Positions 9,064 to 18,087 of a stretch of DNA of 64,000 nt are shown piece after piece. The position numbers and the translations under genes are program-made. The notes under the pieces are model-generated. The model saw only the letters and a list, made by a program, of their open reading frames with translations, searched no databases and was not told where the DNA came from. Each line of letters starts with the position of its first letter. Positions within the stretch are counted from its first letter, which is position 1. Source of the stretch: Sphingomonas_D zeicaulis (GTDB lineage: Bacteria; Pseudomonadota; Alphaproteobacteria; Sphingomonadales; Sphingomonadaceae); contig NZ_JBNPXQ010000011.1 in the NCBI RefSeq assembly GCF_050433225.1, positions 62,001 through 126,000 of the forward strand, given 5' to 3'.

Positions 9064-10263
9064 CTAATGGTCGTCGCGGCGCGATCGCAGCGCGATCAGG
9101 ATGGCAGCGGTGATCGGAACCACGATCCAGATCAGATAGATGCTCTGCAACGAACCGATCGCACTCAGGGCGCCACCGCCAAGCGAACCGACGAGATTTC
9201 CCGACATGCTCGCGAGGTTGAACAGGCCGGACGCCTTGCTCTTGTTGGCGCTGCTGTTGCTGAGCAGGGTCATCGACTGGAAGTGGATCGAGGTCGAGGC
9301 GAGGCTGAGCAGCACGGCGCCCGCGGCAAGCGTGGCATAATCGCCCGCAAATCCCAGGCACAAAAGCGCACCCGTCGCCGCGACCAGCGACCAGAGATAG
9401 CCACCGCGTCGACTGAACCGCGCGAACAGCCGCCCCAGCAGGAACAGCGACGCCACCGTGGTGCACCCTTGGATGGCGATCAGCGAAACCGCGCCCGTGC
9501 GCGGCAGGCCCAGCCCCTTGATCGCGAGGATCAGGATGAAGCTGGAGAACAAGGTCGTCGTCGCGCTCGAGACATGCTCGATCAGGCAGCTTTCGAAGAT
9601 CGTCCGATTGCGCAGCAATGTGCGGAGTTCGTGCAGCACGGGCGCCTGCTGCTCCTCCGGCGGCGGCGCTCCCGACGCCTCGGGGAAGAAGTTCAGGCTG
9701 GCCGCGCCCATCACGCCGAACATGATGCCCGAGGCGATGAAGGCGACACCATAGCCCATGTCGGTGGAGACCCACGCCGCCAGCCAGGGGCCGACCAGCG
9801 CCAACCCCACCGTCTGCGAGCCGCGATACCAGCCCGCCTTCGCCTTGCCGATCCGCGGCAGTTGCTGAAGGAAGGCTGTGTTCATCGACACCATGCGGAA
9901 CGGAATGCACAGCCCGATCAGCGCACGCGCCGCGACCAGCCACGGCCAGACCGCAATGAACGGCATCGCCAGATAGACCAGCATGGGCCCGAGGCTGGCG
10001 GTGAAATAGCTGAAGCGCCGCCCCGCCCGCGCGATCAGGAAGCCGGCCGGGATCGCCATCGACATCATCATCGCCTGCTCGGCGCCCAGCATCACGCCGA
10101 TCTGGAGCGGCGTCGCGCCGAGATGGATGGCGAAGAGCTGGCTGGCGATCCGGCCGAGCGCGATCGAACTGCCACTGACCGCCGCCAGCAGCATGAAGCG
10201 GTGAATGAAGGAGACGGGGCCGGGAAGGTCGATGGCGCTGGAACGGCTGGCGGTGTCGTTCAC
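9064..10263 (-). CDS. Major facilitator superfamily transporter
   Basis: Integral membrane protein of 399 residues with about 12 hydrophobic spans. The loop between the second and third spans has GFLIARAGRRF, a relaxed form of the MFS motif G-x-L-a-D-r-x-G-R. It starts with GTG, overlapping the stop of the desulfinase-like gene upstream by four bases (GTGA), so it is the last gene of a minus-strand operon: monooxygenase, desulfinase-like protein, MFS. The context suggests movement of a sulfur compound or of its desulfurised product. The direction of transport cannot be read from the sequence. Confidence 0.88.
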   Translation of the reverse strand: MNDTASRSSAIDLPGPVSFIHRFMLLAAVSGSSIALGRIASQLFAIHLGATPLQIGVMLGAEQAMMMSMAIPAGFLIARAGRRFSYFTASLGPMLVYLAMPFIAVWPWLVAARALIGLCIPFRMVSMNTAFLQQLPRIGKAKAGWYRGSQTVGLALVGPWLAAWVSTDMGYGVAFIASGIMFGVMGAASLNFFPEASGAPPPEEQQAPVLHELRTLLRNRTIFESCLIEHVSSATTTLFSSFILILAIKGLGLPRTGAVSLIAIQGCTTVASLFLLGRLFARFSRRGGYLWSLVAATGALLCLGFAGDYATLAAGAVLLSLASTSIHFQSMTLLSNSSANKSKASGLFNLASMSGNLVGSLGGGALSAIGSLQSIYLIWIVVPITAAILIALRSRRDDH

Positions 10264-11318
10264 GCCCCCAGCAGCGGCGCCAATGTGGTGAGCGATGCCT
10301 TCACCCGTTCCAGCGGGCCAGGGTCGATCCAGTCGTTCGCGGGAAAGTCCCGCTCGATGAAGCCGCGCGCCGCGAGATCGCTGATGAACGCGTCCAGCCC
10401 GGCGATCGCGCCCGGATCGAGCTCCGCACGCAGATGCTCATGGACGTGCGGACCGAAGGCGCGGCGCACCGCCGGTTGCGACCAGCCGGTTTCACTGGCG
10501 ATGTTGCGCACCGTTCCCTCGGAATCGCGCGCCGCCCATTCGCCGGCCGCGACGACCCGTGCGAGAAAGCGATCGACGATGTCGGGCCGATGATCGAGCA
10601 GCGCGCCGCTCACCGTCAGCGGCCGCGGCGTGCAGTTGCTCACGCGCAGCAGCGGGTCGGGATCGGCGCCGATATCGACGACCACCGTCGCTCCCAGCAG
10701 ATGCTCGACCTCATGGCCGCGCACGTCTTTCACATAGATCGCATCGACCAGCCCGGCAGCCAGCGCCCGCGCTTCGCTGGTATAGGTGTGACGCCGGCGG
10801 CCGAGCGGTGAGAGGCCGCGGCGGATCTCAGCGTCGCCGGCCTCGCGCTCATCCGGCAGGTCGACCTGCTCGACGTCGGCGAGCGACAGCCCCTCGCGGG
10901 CGAGCACCAGCGCGAATGCGCGCAGCGCCGATGCGCGGTTGTGATCGATGGTGATCGCATGGTCGGGGATTCCGATGCGGCGCCCTGCCAGATCGCGCGC
11001 GCTGCGGATTCCGGTAGAGGGCAGGGCGATGATCGCCTGGTGCTCGTCGGTCCAGGTCAGCGCGATGACGCGCGTGTCCTCACCGTTTGCCCGCGCCCAG
11101 ATCGCCGGCACGCTGCCACCCTGCCTGAACGAGTTGGGAAGGTGGTGGTCGAAATGCGAGGCGAGATCGTCGCTGCTGCTGGATTCCCGCAGCGATCGTA
11201 CCGCGATGCCGTCACCATCGAATTCCTGCTCGAACCAACCGAACTGGGCGGCGAAGCTGAACGGCGTCGGCACTGAACAGCGCGTGTACCAGAGGGTATC
11301 GATCGCGTGAGTCACCAT
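10260..11318 (-). CDS. DszB-like sulfinate desulfinase / SsuA-like protein, paralogue B
   Basis: Protein of 352 residues, homologous to the proteins at 7941, 25269 and 40622, again without a signal peptide. Cys14 lies in TRCSVP, with Ser where the others have Pro. His55-x9-Arg65-x-Gly-Gly has the same spacing as the DszB active-site His60 and Arg70. The rest follows the family: RVIALTWTDEHQAI, the VDAIYVKD segment, NCTPRPLTV, then a C-terminal helical part. ATG at 11318 has AGGAG upstream. It lies 11 bp after the monooxygenase stop and overlaps the MFS gene, so oxygenation and desulfination are encoded in one operon. A cytoplasmic binding-protein homologue is the alternative. Confidence 0.72.
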   Translation of the reverse strand: MVTHAIDTLWYTRCSVPTPFSFAAQFGWFEQEFDGDGIAVRSLRESSSSDDLASHFDHHLPNSFRQGGSVPAIWARANGEDTRVIALTWTDEHQAIIALPSTGIRSARDLAGRRIGIPDHAITIDHNRASALRAFALVLAREGLSLADVEQVDLPDEREAGDAEIRRGLSPLGRRRHTYTSEARALAAGLVDAIYVKDVRGHEVEHLLGATVVVDIGADPDPLLRVSNCTPRPLTVSGALLDHRPDIVDRFLARVVAAGEWAARDSEGTVRNIASETGWSQPAVRRAFGPHVHEHLRAELDPGAIAGLDAFISDLAARGFIERDFPANDWIDPGPLERVKASLTTLAPLLGA

Positions 11319-11329
11319 GTCTCTTCTCC

Positions 11330-12523
11330 TCAGGCCGCGCGGACGCGTTCGTTCTGGAGGCCGCTGATCGCGCGGCCGAGCAGCGGCAGGACTTCCTCGC
11401 CGACGCTATAGGCTTCCTCGAGATGCGGATTGCTGGCGAGGATGAAGGAGGACGTGCCGGCCTGGACATATTCGGCCAGCCGGTCGGCGATCTGCGCATA
11501 GCTGCCGATCAGCCCGCAGCTCGGCCCCCCGCGCAGGATCGACATGCCCGCCCACAGATTGGGCGCGACGATCAGGTCGTCGAAATTGTCGGTCCTTCCC
11601 TGGTGCAGCGCCCATTGCCGCTGCGCGCCGGCGGATTCGGTGGCCGCTTCCTTCTTGTTGTCGCGGCCCAGTTCGCCGAATAGCGCCTTCGATGCCTGGG
11701 TCGCGGTGGCGAACAGGCGGCGGGCCTCGTCCCACGCTTCCTTTTCGGTGGGCCGCGCGATGATGTCGACGCGGACACCGAAGCGCACCTTGTCGAGCCG
11801 CCCGCACCTTGCCGCCGCCTGGCGGACCCGATCGAATTGCTCGACATTGCCGGCAAGCGGCTCCGCCCATACCAGATAGACGTCGGCATGATCGGCGGCG
11901 ACGTCGATCGCGGGCTCGCTCGATCCGGCAAAATAGATGCCCGGCAGCGGCGTGTCGCTCAGCGGCGCGCGGAAACCGCCATCTTCAATCCTGTAAAGAT
12001 CGCCATGATGATTGAGCGGCGCCTCCGTCCAGTAGCGCCGGAACACGTCGAGGAACTCGCCGGTGCGGGCATAGCGGCTGTCATGATCGAGAAAATCGCC
12101 GATCGCACGCTGCGCCCTGGAGGAACCGCCGGTAATGATGTTGATATCGACACGCCCGCCCGAGACGCGCTGCAACGTCGCAGCGGTCTGCGCGGCAAAG
12201 TGCGGCTCGGTATAGCCCGCCTGGTGCGCGACCATGAAACGCAAGCGGCGGGTCTCGCGGGCCAGTGCGGCGGCGACGATCCAGGATTGCTCGCTGATCG
12301 CGCTCGTCGGCACCAGCGCGCCGTCGAAACCGTTGATCTCGGCCGCGCGCGCAATTTGACCCAGATAGTCGATATAGGTGAAGCCGTCCGGATGACCATT
12401 CTTCAGGCCGGGAGCCTTGCGGAGCTCAGCTGCGAGCTTGTTCCATTCGCCCCTTGTGTGCTTGTCATGCGCCTTGCGGCCGTCTCCGTGGGTAGGAAGG
12501 CGCCAGAAAAGCTCTACTGACAT
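11330..12523 (-). CDS. SsuD-like FMNH2-dependent luciferase-family monooxygenase
   Basis: Flavin monooxygenase of 397 residues, bacterial luciferase-like (LLM) class, close to alkanesulfonate monooxygenase SsuD in length and layout. It has FTYIDYLGQIARAAEINGFDG near residue 50 (shown truncated to 20 residues: FTYIDYLGQIARAAEINGFD), HQAGYTEPHFAAQ, GGRVDINIITGGS and DSRYARTGEFLDV, then the C-terminal SFILASNPHLEEA. It would use reduced flavin and O2 to cleave a C-S bond or oxidise organosulfur. ATG at 12523 has AGGAG upstream; a longer in-frame extension in AT-rich DNA was rejected. First gene of the minus-strand operon with the desulfinase-like gene and MFS; divergent from its paralogue at 12951. 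Confidence 0.88.
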   Translation of the reverse strand: MSVELFWRLPTHGDGRKAHDKHTRGEWNKLAAELRKAPGLKNGHPDGFTYIDYLGQIARAAEINGFDGALVPTSAISEQSWIVAAALARETRRLRFMVAHQAGYTEPHFAAQTAATLQRVSGGRVDINIITGGSSRAQRAIGDFLDHDSRYARTGEFLDVFRRYWTEAPLNHHGDLYRIEDGGFRAPLSDTPLPGIYFAGSSEPAIDVAADHADVYLVWAEPLAGNVEQFDRVRQAAARCGRLDKVRFGVRVDIIARPTEKEAWDEARRLFATATQASKALFGELGRDNKKEAATESAGAQRQWALHQGRTDNFDDLIVAPNLWAGMSILRGGPSCGLIGSYAQIADRLAEYVQAGTSSFILASNPHLEEAYSVGEEVLPLLGRAISGLQNERVRAA

Positions 12524-12950
12524 GCTGCAGCTCCTATTGTGTGCAAGAGCTGATGTTGATCCCATTAAATAAACTTGTGAAATAAATATGCTGTTTCCGC
12601 ATGAAAGAATAAATTGCTCACGATTCACGATCGAGAAATTCACTCTTTCTCATATTGATTGATACCGCGTTCCGGCCTGAGTCATCAGGAATTGAAGTAA
12701 TCATGGGTGAGTGAAGGAATAAGTCGTTCGTGACCGAGATCGGAACGTCGCGCGCGCACACAACAGCCTTTTGAGAGAAGCGATGACTGATTTTGGACGC
12801 GGGCGAGGAGCCCGACGCGGCGAGTTCGAGTGAGCAAATTTCGACAGTCTCTGGCCGATTTCGCGCATTGGGCACCGGGCAGCGTGCCAAAACCCTGCGT
12901 CTGCGGGCTTGGCACGGTTCGTGCCTGATGATCGTCAGCGGAGGCGCATG
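12524..12950. other. Divergent intergenic region, AT-rich
   Basis: 427 bases between two divergent monooxygenase genes. The left 200 bases are clearly AT-rich compared with the rest of the window. The right end holds a -24/-12 element (listed separately). Two related short inverted repeats with GGCAC and GTGCC arms occur at about 12871-12888 and 12911-12925; the second coincides with the -24/-12 element. The space is long enough for enhancer sites of a sigma-54 activator on both sides. No coding sequence is seen. Confidence 0.5.
12910..12925 (+). promoter_or_regulatory. Sigma-54 (-24/-12) promoter for the 12951 operon
   Basis: TGGCACGGTTCGTGCC: invariant GG (12911-12912) and GC (12923-12924) separated by exactly ten bases, with a full TGGCACG -24 half. 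The -12 half is GTGC instead of TTGC. The expected start of transcription (about 12935) leaves a short leader with GGAGG at 12940-12944. Confidence 0.65.
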
Positions 12951-14162
12951 ATGAGCATCGAATTCTATTCCCGGCTGCCCTTGCATGGCGAGACGCAGTT
13001 CATCCCCGGCGACAACCGGAACCGCGGCGACTGGAACCGGTCGCCGGCCGAAAGCACCGGCGCGGTCTCGCAGTTCGAGATCGGTGATGACTTCACCTAT
13101 ATCGACTATCTCTCGCAGGTGGCGCGGGCGGCCGAGATCAACGGCTTTGCCGGCGCGCTACTGGTCAACGCGCCGTTCGGCGACGAGCCGTGGATCGCCT
13201 CGGCGCTGCTCGCGCGCGAAACCAAGCGGCTGCGCTTCGTCGATGCGTTTCATCCAGGCCATTTCAGCCCGTGGCAGGCGACGCAGATGGCAGCCAGCTT
13301 CCAGCGCGGCAGCGGTGGCCGGCTGGTCTGGAACATCATCCAGGGCGGCTCGGATGCGATGCAGAACGCGCTGGGCGACACGCTGCCGCATGACGAACGC
13401 TACGAACGCGCGATCGAATTTCTCGATGTCGTGAAGGGGTTCTGGGCGAACGAGAGCTTCCATTATGCCGGCCGCTTCTACCAGGCCAACGGCATGGGGC
13501 TGCGCGGGCCGCTGCGCAAGGCGAAGATCCCGCTGATCTGCAGCGCCGGCGCGTCACCCGCCGCCAAGCGGCTCGCAGCGAAGCATTCGGATTATTATCT
13601 GATGCTCGCGGAAGATCCAGAGGTTGTCGCCAGCCACATCGCCGATGTGCGCGCGCTGGCGCGCGAGCATGGCCGCGAGGACCAGATCCGCTTCGGCCTC
13701 TCGGTGGACGTCATCGTGCGCGAGACCGATGAAGCGGCGTTCGCCGAGGCGAAGCGCATCTTCGAGGAGGGCGTCCGCGCCGGCACGGTGCAGATGACGG
13801 CCGCGCGCAGCGCGCAGATGTCGGAGACCAACCAGTCCCGCTATCGCCGCTACAATGACCGGGCGGTCAATGGGTTCGGGGATCTGTTCATCGCGCCCAA
13901 CCTGTGGGGCGGGTTCGGCTATGTCGGCATCCCGCCGGGCTTCGCCTTCGTCGGCGGCTACCAGTCGGTGATCCGCAAGATCCGCGCGTTCGCCGACCTC
14001 GGCATCTCGATGTTCTTCATCAACGGCTATCCGCATCTGGAAGAAATCTACCGGCTGGGCGAGCATGTGCTGCCGCACTTCCGCTCGCCCCGGCAGACGC
14101 AGGCGGAGACGCTGCAGGCGGTGCCGCTGGTCCACGGCATCGCGGAGGCGAACGCCGCCTGA
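12951..14162 (+). CDS. SsuD-like FMNH2-dependent luciferase-family monooxygenase
   Basis: LLM-class monooxygenase of 403 residues, paralogue of the divergent gene at 11330 (shared FTYIDYLSQVARAAEINGF, GGRLVWNIIQGGSD, ERYERAIEFLDVV and a C-terminal INGYPHLEEIYRLGE). Expected activity is reduced-flavin-dependent desulfonation or oxidation of an organosulfur substrate in the cytoplasm. Of two adjacent ATGs (12948, 12951) the second sits at the better distance (6 nt) from GGAGG. It is the first gene after the sigma-54 promoter and is followed, after a hairpin, by a TonB receptor, a second monooxygenase, a lipoprotein and an amidohydrolase on the same strand. Confidence 0.88.
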   Translation: MSIEFYSRLPLHGETQFIPGDNRNRGDWNRSPAESTGAVSQFEIGDDFTYIDYLSQVARAAEINGFAGALLVNAPFGDEPWIASALLARETKRLRFVDAFHPGHFSPWQATQMAASFQRGSGGRLVWNIIQGGSDAMQNALGDTLPHDERYERAIEFLDVVKGFWANESFHYAGRFYQANGMGLRGPLRKAKIPLICSAGASPAAKRLAAKHSDYYLMLAEDPEVVASHIADVRALAREHGREDQIRFGLSVDVIVRETDEAAFAEAKRIFEEGVRAGTVQMTAARSAQMSETNQSRYRRYNDRAVNGFGDLFIAPNLWGGFGYVGIPPGFAFVGGYQSVIRKIRAFADLGISMFFINGYPHLEEIYRLGEHVLPHFRSPRQTQAETLQAVPLVHGIAEANAA

Positions 14163-14188
14163 GCGGCGATCCAGGACGAAAACGAAAG

Positions 14189-14214
14189 CGGCCGGCGCAT
14201 GAGGCGACCGGCCG
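14189..14214 (+). terminator. Intercistronic hairpin, possible attenuator
   Basis: CGGCCGG (14189-14195) pairs with CCGGCCG (14208-14214), with an inner CGC/GCG pairing. It lies inside an otherwise co-directional operon and has no T run, so it may be a partial terminator or an mRNA-stability element lowering or separating expression of the receptor downstream. Confidence 0.4.
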
Positions 14215-14259
14215 GGGGCGGAGCCTTGCCGGCGTCCGCGGAAGCAAGTGGGGATATCG

Positions 14260-16884
14260 ATGAGAATGAAACTGGGGGCGATGGTGGCGACGACGGCCGG
14301 GCTGGCGTTCGCACAGGCGGCGCATGCACAGCCACCGGCGGCGGATCCGGCGGCGGAGGAGGGTGAGGCCGGCGTGGCCGAGGCCGCCGCCGAGGATCGC
14401 GGCACGATCACCGTCACCGGGCGGCGCGGGGAAGACAGCGTCGTTCCCGATCGTCCGGCCCGGTCGATCTACGGCTTCGAGACCAGCGCGCTCGATACGC
14501 CACGGTCGATATCGCAGGTCACGGCGGAGCAGCTCGCCACCGACGTGCTCCGCAGCACCGACGATTTCGTGAAATATGCGCCCGGCATCACCCGCGGCGG
14601 CGGGCAGGGCAACAATGCCGCGCCCAGCATCCGCGCGATCGCGGCGGAGGTCTTCCAGAACGGTCAGCGCATCTACAAGGATGGCAACGACCATCCGCTG
14701 AACCTCAATGCGTTCGAGGGCGCGGACATCGTCGCCGGACCGTCGTCGGTGATCTTCGGCCCGTCCAGCGGTACTGGCGGTTACGTCAACTATCTCACCA
14801 AGAAACCCTATTTCGATCGCCAGCGCACGCAGGTGACGGCGGGCATCGGCACCTGGGTGCCCGGCGACAGTTCCTATTCTGATTTCAACCTGACCCTGGA
14901 TACCGGCGGCCCGATCAGTGAGCAGCTTGCCTATCGCGTCAGCATCAAGGGGCAACGCGGCGGCACCTATTATGCCAATGTCGAGAATAATTTTAACAGC
15001 TTCTACGGGGCGCTGTCGTGGCGGCCGTCTCCGTCCGTTCGGGTCGACTGGAACGGATCCTACGACGATTATTATGATTTCAACATCACGCGCGGCTGGA
15101 ACCGGCCGACGCAGGCGCTCGTCGACAGCTTCGGCAAGCAATATTATGCCGGCCGCGCGACGCCGCTGATCAACACGCCGGGTGTCGGCATCTGGTCTCC
15201 GGTGTTCGGGTCGGGCGACCCCAATGCCGCGCCGGTCGGCTGGCAATTGCGCACCCGCAATGCCAATGCGCAATATATTGCAGGTGCCACCCAGACGACG
15301 CCATTGCCTAACGCGACCGCGGCGGGGGCCGGCAGTGTGGTGGGCTGGGTCTATGATCCGTCGATCCCCGGCAACGGCCTCCAGGAAATCTCGGCCTCGA
15401 CCGGGTCGGGCCGGCCCGAGGACAAGAACCAGGCGAAGCGCTACATCTCGCAGCTTCAGGTCGGCGTCGATCTTTCCGATCGCTGGAACCTGCTGTGGAG
15501 CGGCTATGTCCAGCGCTCGATCAACGACAATGATTCCGTCGGCGCGTTCATCTACCAGAACCGCAGCACGCTGATCGATTCCCGCATAGAGGCGCGCGGC
15601 AAGATCGAGGCCAATTTCTTCGGCCTGCGCGCGGAGCTTCAGTCCAACAGCGGCTTCTCGCTCCGGCGCCTCAAATATCGCGCGCTCTCTGCGAACAATA
15701 ATTTTAACTATAACCCGTTCGATCTCACGCTCGATCCGAGCACGCTGACGCCTGCTGCGCTCTATGGTCTTGCGCAGGCCGACCCCAATTCCTCAGGATC
15801 GTGGATCGGTACGCCCGGCTTGCCGCAATTGACGTCGTTCGGCTACATCAACTTCCCGCGCATGGTGCCGGTCAATGACGGCTTCTACGCCGAGATCGGC
15901 GGCAGCCCGCCAGGCGGCGCGGTCTACACCTCCAACGGCCACATCAACCAGTGGAGCTTCTTTACCCAGCAGAACCTGCGCTTCGGCGATGTCGCGGGGA
16001 TCAATGTCGGCGTCAACGTCACCCAGATCGAAGCCTATATCAACAATCCGGTGGTGCTCGATCCGGCCCATGTCCGCAGCGACAAGCAGGATTATACGCT
16101 GCCCAGCTATCAGGCGAGCGCCTATGTGAAGCCGAGCGCCAACAGCACGCTCTACTTCACCTATGATCGCTCTACCGCGGTCAACACCGGCGTGTTCGGG
16201 TCGTTCCTCACCTGGGGCGCGAACAACAAGCTCAATCCGCTGGCATTCGAGAGCATCAGCGAACTTTATGAGGCCGGCGTCAAGCTCGACCTCATCCCCG
16301 GCAAGCTGTTCACCTCGGCCAGCGGCTTCGTCCAGTATCGCGACACCACGCCGGATACCAACGGCAACATCGCCAAGGTGCGGATCAAGGGCATTGAATC
16401 GTCGCTGCGCTACCAGCCCAGCGAGACTCTCGGCGCGGGTCTGAACGTCACCTATCTGGATGCGATCAACACCTACATCATACCCGGCGGCTTCTCACCG
16501 TTCGGCTTCTTCGCCGACAACGCCACCGTGTTCGGTGACAATAACCGCCTGATCGGGCGCACCGGTGGACGCTATGGCGTGCCCGGCGTGCCGAAATATT
16601 CGGTCAATGGCTTCGTCGACTATCACCTGGCCAACGGGCTCGGCGCTGAACTTTCCGCTTGGTACACCAGCAAGTTCTACACGAACCTCAGCCGCAGCGT
16701 CGTGGTTCCCGACGGGTATCAGGCGAACCTGACGGTCTATTATCGCCACCCGCGCTTCGACCTCTCGGTCACCGTCGTCAACCTGACCGATCAGGAGAAT
16801 TTCCTGAACGCGCTGACCGGTGGCGAATTCCTTCAGCCGCTGCCGCCGCGATCGGTGCAGGCGCAGTTCGCCGTCCGTTTCTGA
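14260..16884 (+). CDS. TonB-dependent outer-membrane receptor
   Basis: Receptor of about 874 residues. Signal peptide with AFAQAAHAQ cleavage region, then an acidic Ala-rich linker, TonB box-like TITVTGRRG, plug domain (about residues 65-190, including DFVKYAPGITRGG and GPSSVIFGPSSGTGGYVNYLT), and a 22-strand barrel ending in the aromatic VQAQFAVRF. The plug resembles the TonB-siderophore (FhuA/FpvA) group, but the neighbours are all organosulfur genes, so uptake of an organosulfur compound is more likely. Start: ATG at 14260 is favoured by the GTGGGGA upstream; GTG 14248 and ATG 14266 are in frame. Twelve bases separate it from the next monooxygenase. Confidence 0.92.
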   Translation: MRMKLGAMVATTAGLAFAQAAHAQPPAADPAAEEGEAGVAEAAAEDRGTITVTGRRGEDSVVPDRPARSIYGFETSALDTPRSISQVTAEQLATDVLRSTDDFVKYAPGITRGGGQGNNAAPSIRAIAAEVFQNGQRIYKDGNDHPLNLNAFEGADIVAGPSSVIFGPSSGTGGYVNYLTKKPYFDRQRTQVTAGIGTWVPGDSSYSDFNLTLDTGGPISEQLAYRVSIKGQRGGTYYANVENNFNSFYGALSWRPSPSVRVDWNGSYDDYYDFNITRGWNRPTQALVDSFGKQYYAGRATPLINTPGVGIWSPVFGSGDPNAAPVGWQLRTRNANAQYIAGATQTTPLPNATAAGAGSVVGWVYDPSIPGNGLQEISASTGSGRPEDKNQAKRYISQLQVGVDLSDRWNLLWSGYVQRSINDNDSVGAFIYQNRSTLIDSRIEARGKIEANFFGLRAELQSNSGFSLRRLKYRALSANNNFNYNPFDLTLDPSTLTPAALYGLAQADPNSSGSWIGTPGLPQLTSFGYINFPRMVPVNDGFYAEIGGSPPGGAVYTSNGHINQWSFFTQQNLRFGDVAGINVGVNVTQIEAYINNPVVLDPAHVRSDKQDYTLPSYQASAYVKPSANSTLYFTYDRSTAVNTGVFGSFLTWGANNKLNPLAFESISELYEAGVKLDLIPGKLFTSASGFVQYRDTTPDTNGNIAKVRIKGIESSLRYQPSETLGAGLNVTYLDAINTYIIPGGFSPFGFFADNATVFGDNNRLIGRTGGRYGVPGVPKYSVNGFVDYHLANGLGAELSAWYTSKFYTNLSRSVVVPDGYQANLTVYYRHPRFDLSVTVVNLTDQENFLNALTGGEFLQPLPPRSVQAQFAVRF

Positions 16885-16896
16885 GGAGCACGCCCC

Positions 16897-18087
16897 ATGA
16901 AGATCCTCTGGTATCTCACCGCACCCGACGGCCCCTTTCCCTGGGAGCCCGAGGGCCGCTGGAAGACCGACTTCCGCCACCTCCAGCAGCTCGCATCGAC
17001 GATCGACCAGCTCGGCTATTATGGCGCGCTGCTGGGCACCGGGCTGGGTGACGAGGTTCTCACTGTGTCGTCAGCGATGATCGGCACCACCAAGCGGATG
17101 CGCTTCCTCGCCGCGATCCACCCTGGGCTGCTGTCCCCGGTCAAGCTGGCGCAGATCGCGCTGACGCAGGACCGGTTCTCGGGCGGGCGGATGCTGTTCA
17201 ACGTGGTCAACGGCAACGACACCGTGCTGCCGGTGTTCGGCGTCAATTACGGCCATGACGAGCGCTATGACTTCAGCTTCGAATATTGGGATGCGTTCCG
17301 CCGCTTCTACACCGGCCAGCGCGACGGCTATGATGGCCGCTACATCAAGCTCGCCCCCGCACCGCCGGAATATGGCCTTGGCCGTCGCGGCGTGCGCGAG
17401 GCGCCGTTGCGGACAATCCAGGAGGGCGGTGTTCCTCTATGGGGTGCCGGCACCTCCGACGTCGGCGTGGCGCACTCGGTCAAGCTGCTCGACACCTATC
17501 TGAGCTTCGCCAATACGCCACCACTGCTCGGCGAGAAGTTCCGCAAGGTCGGGGTGGAAGCCGCCAAGATCGGTCGCACGCTGGATTATGGCACGCGCCT
17601 GCAGATCATCGTCCGCGAGACCGAGGAGGAAGCCTGGGATTATGCCCAATGGCTGATCGACCGCACGCATATCGATTATGCGCGCCAGTCGATCGAGATG
17701 CAGTTGCCCCGCGGCGAGACGTTGGACAGCTATCGCAGCCCCGATCCTCAGGTGGAGGCCAATCTGGCGTCGGTGCGCGCCGGCCGCCTGCCGCGCGCGA
17801 AGGATCTGGAAATCTACCCCAATGTCTGGGTGGGACCGAGCCTGTTCGGCTTCAACATCCTCTCGCCGCTCGCCGGTACCGCGCTGGTCGGCAGTGCGGA
17901 GAATGTCGCTGCGCGGCTGCGCGAGTTCGAGGCGCAGGGCTGCGGATCCTTCATCCTTTCGGGTTTCCCGCTGATCGGCGAGGCGCATCGCTTCGCCGAC
18001 CTCGTCTTCCCGCTGCTCGATCTCGACCATGGCTTCGATGTGCCGCGCTTCGGCAAGCGCGCACCCCTATCGGTGGCCGCGGAATGA
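16897..18087 (+). CDS. SsuD-like FMNH2-dependent luciferase-family monooxygenase
   Basis: LLM-class flavin monooxygenase of 396 residues, strongly similar to the one at 35569 (both open with LWYLTAPDGP-x-PW-x-PEGRW and share GGRMLFNVVNGNDT-type, DERYDFSFEYWDAFRRFY and GVPLWGAGTS segments). Such enzymes release sulfite from sulfonates or oxidise sulfones with FMNH2 from a separate reductase. GAGGAG lies 8 nt before the ATG. The stop overlaps the following binding-protein gene by four bases (ATGA), so both are translated together. Membership in the family is secure; the substrate is not. Confidence 0.9.
   Translation: MKILWYLTAPDGPFPWEPEGRWKTDFRHLQQLASTIDQLGYYGALLGTGLGDEVLTVSSAMIGTTKRMRFLAAIHPGLLSPVKLAQIALTQDRFSGGRMLFNVVNGNDTVLPVFGVNYGHDERYDFSFEYWDAFRRFYTGQRDGYDGRYIKLAPAPPEYGLGRRGVREAPLRTIQEGGVPLWGAGTSDVGVAHSVKLLDTYLSFANTPPLLGEKFRKVGVEAAKIGRTLDYGTRLQIIVRETEEEAWDYAQWLIDRTHIDYARQSIEMQLPRGETLDSYRSPDPQVEANLASVRAGRLPRAKDLEIYPNVWVGPSLFGFNILSPLAGTALVGSAENVAARLREFEAQGCGSFILSGFPLIGEAHRFADLVFPLLDLDHGFDVPRFGKRAPLSVAAE

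Noticed and set aside
8794..10593. Plus-strand open frame of 599 codons crossing three genes
   Set aside because: It runs through the end of the desulfinase-like gene, the hairpin terminator and antisense to the MFS gene, with composition typical of shadow frames.
12871..12895. Minus-strand TGGCACGCTGCCCGG as a sigma-54 promoter for the gene at 11330
   Set aside because: The -12 dinucleotide is GG rather than GC, and it is about 350 bp from the start codon.
14260..16884. Calling the first TonB receptor a siderophore receptor
   Set aside because: The plug resembles that group, but there are no siderophore genes nearby and it is embedded in a sigma-54-driven oxygenase operon, so iron transport is not supported.
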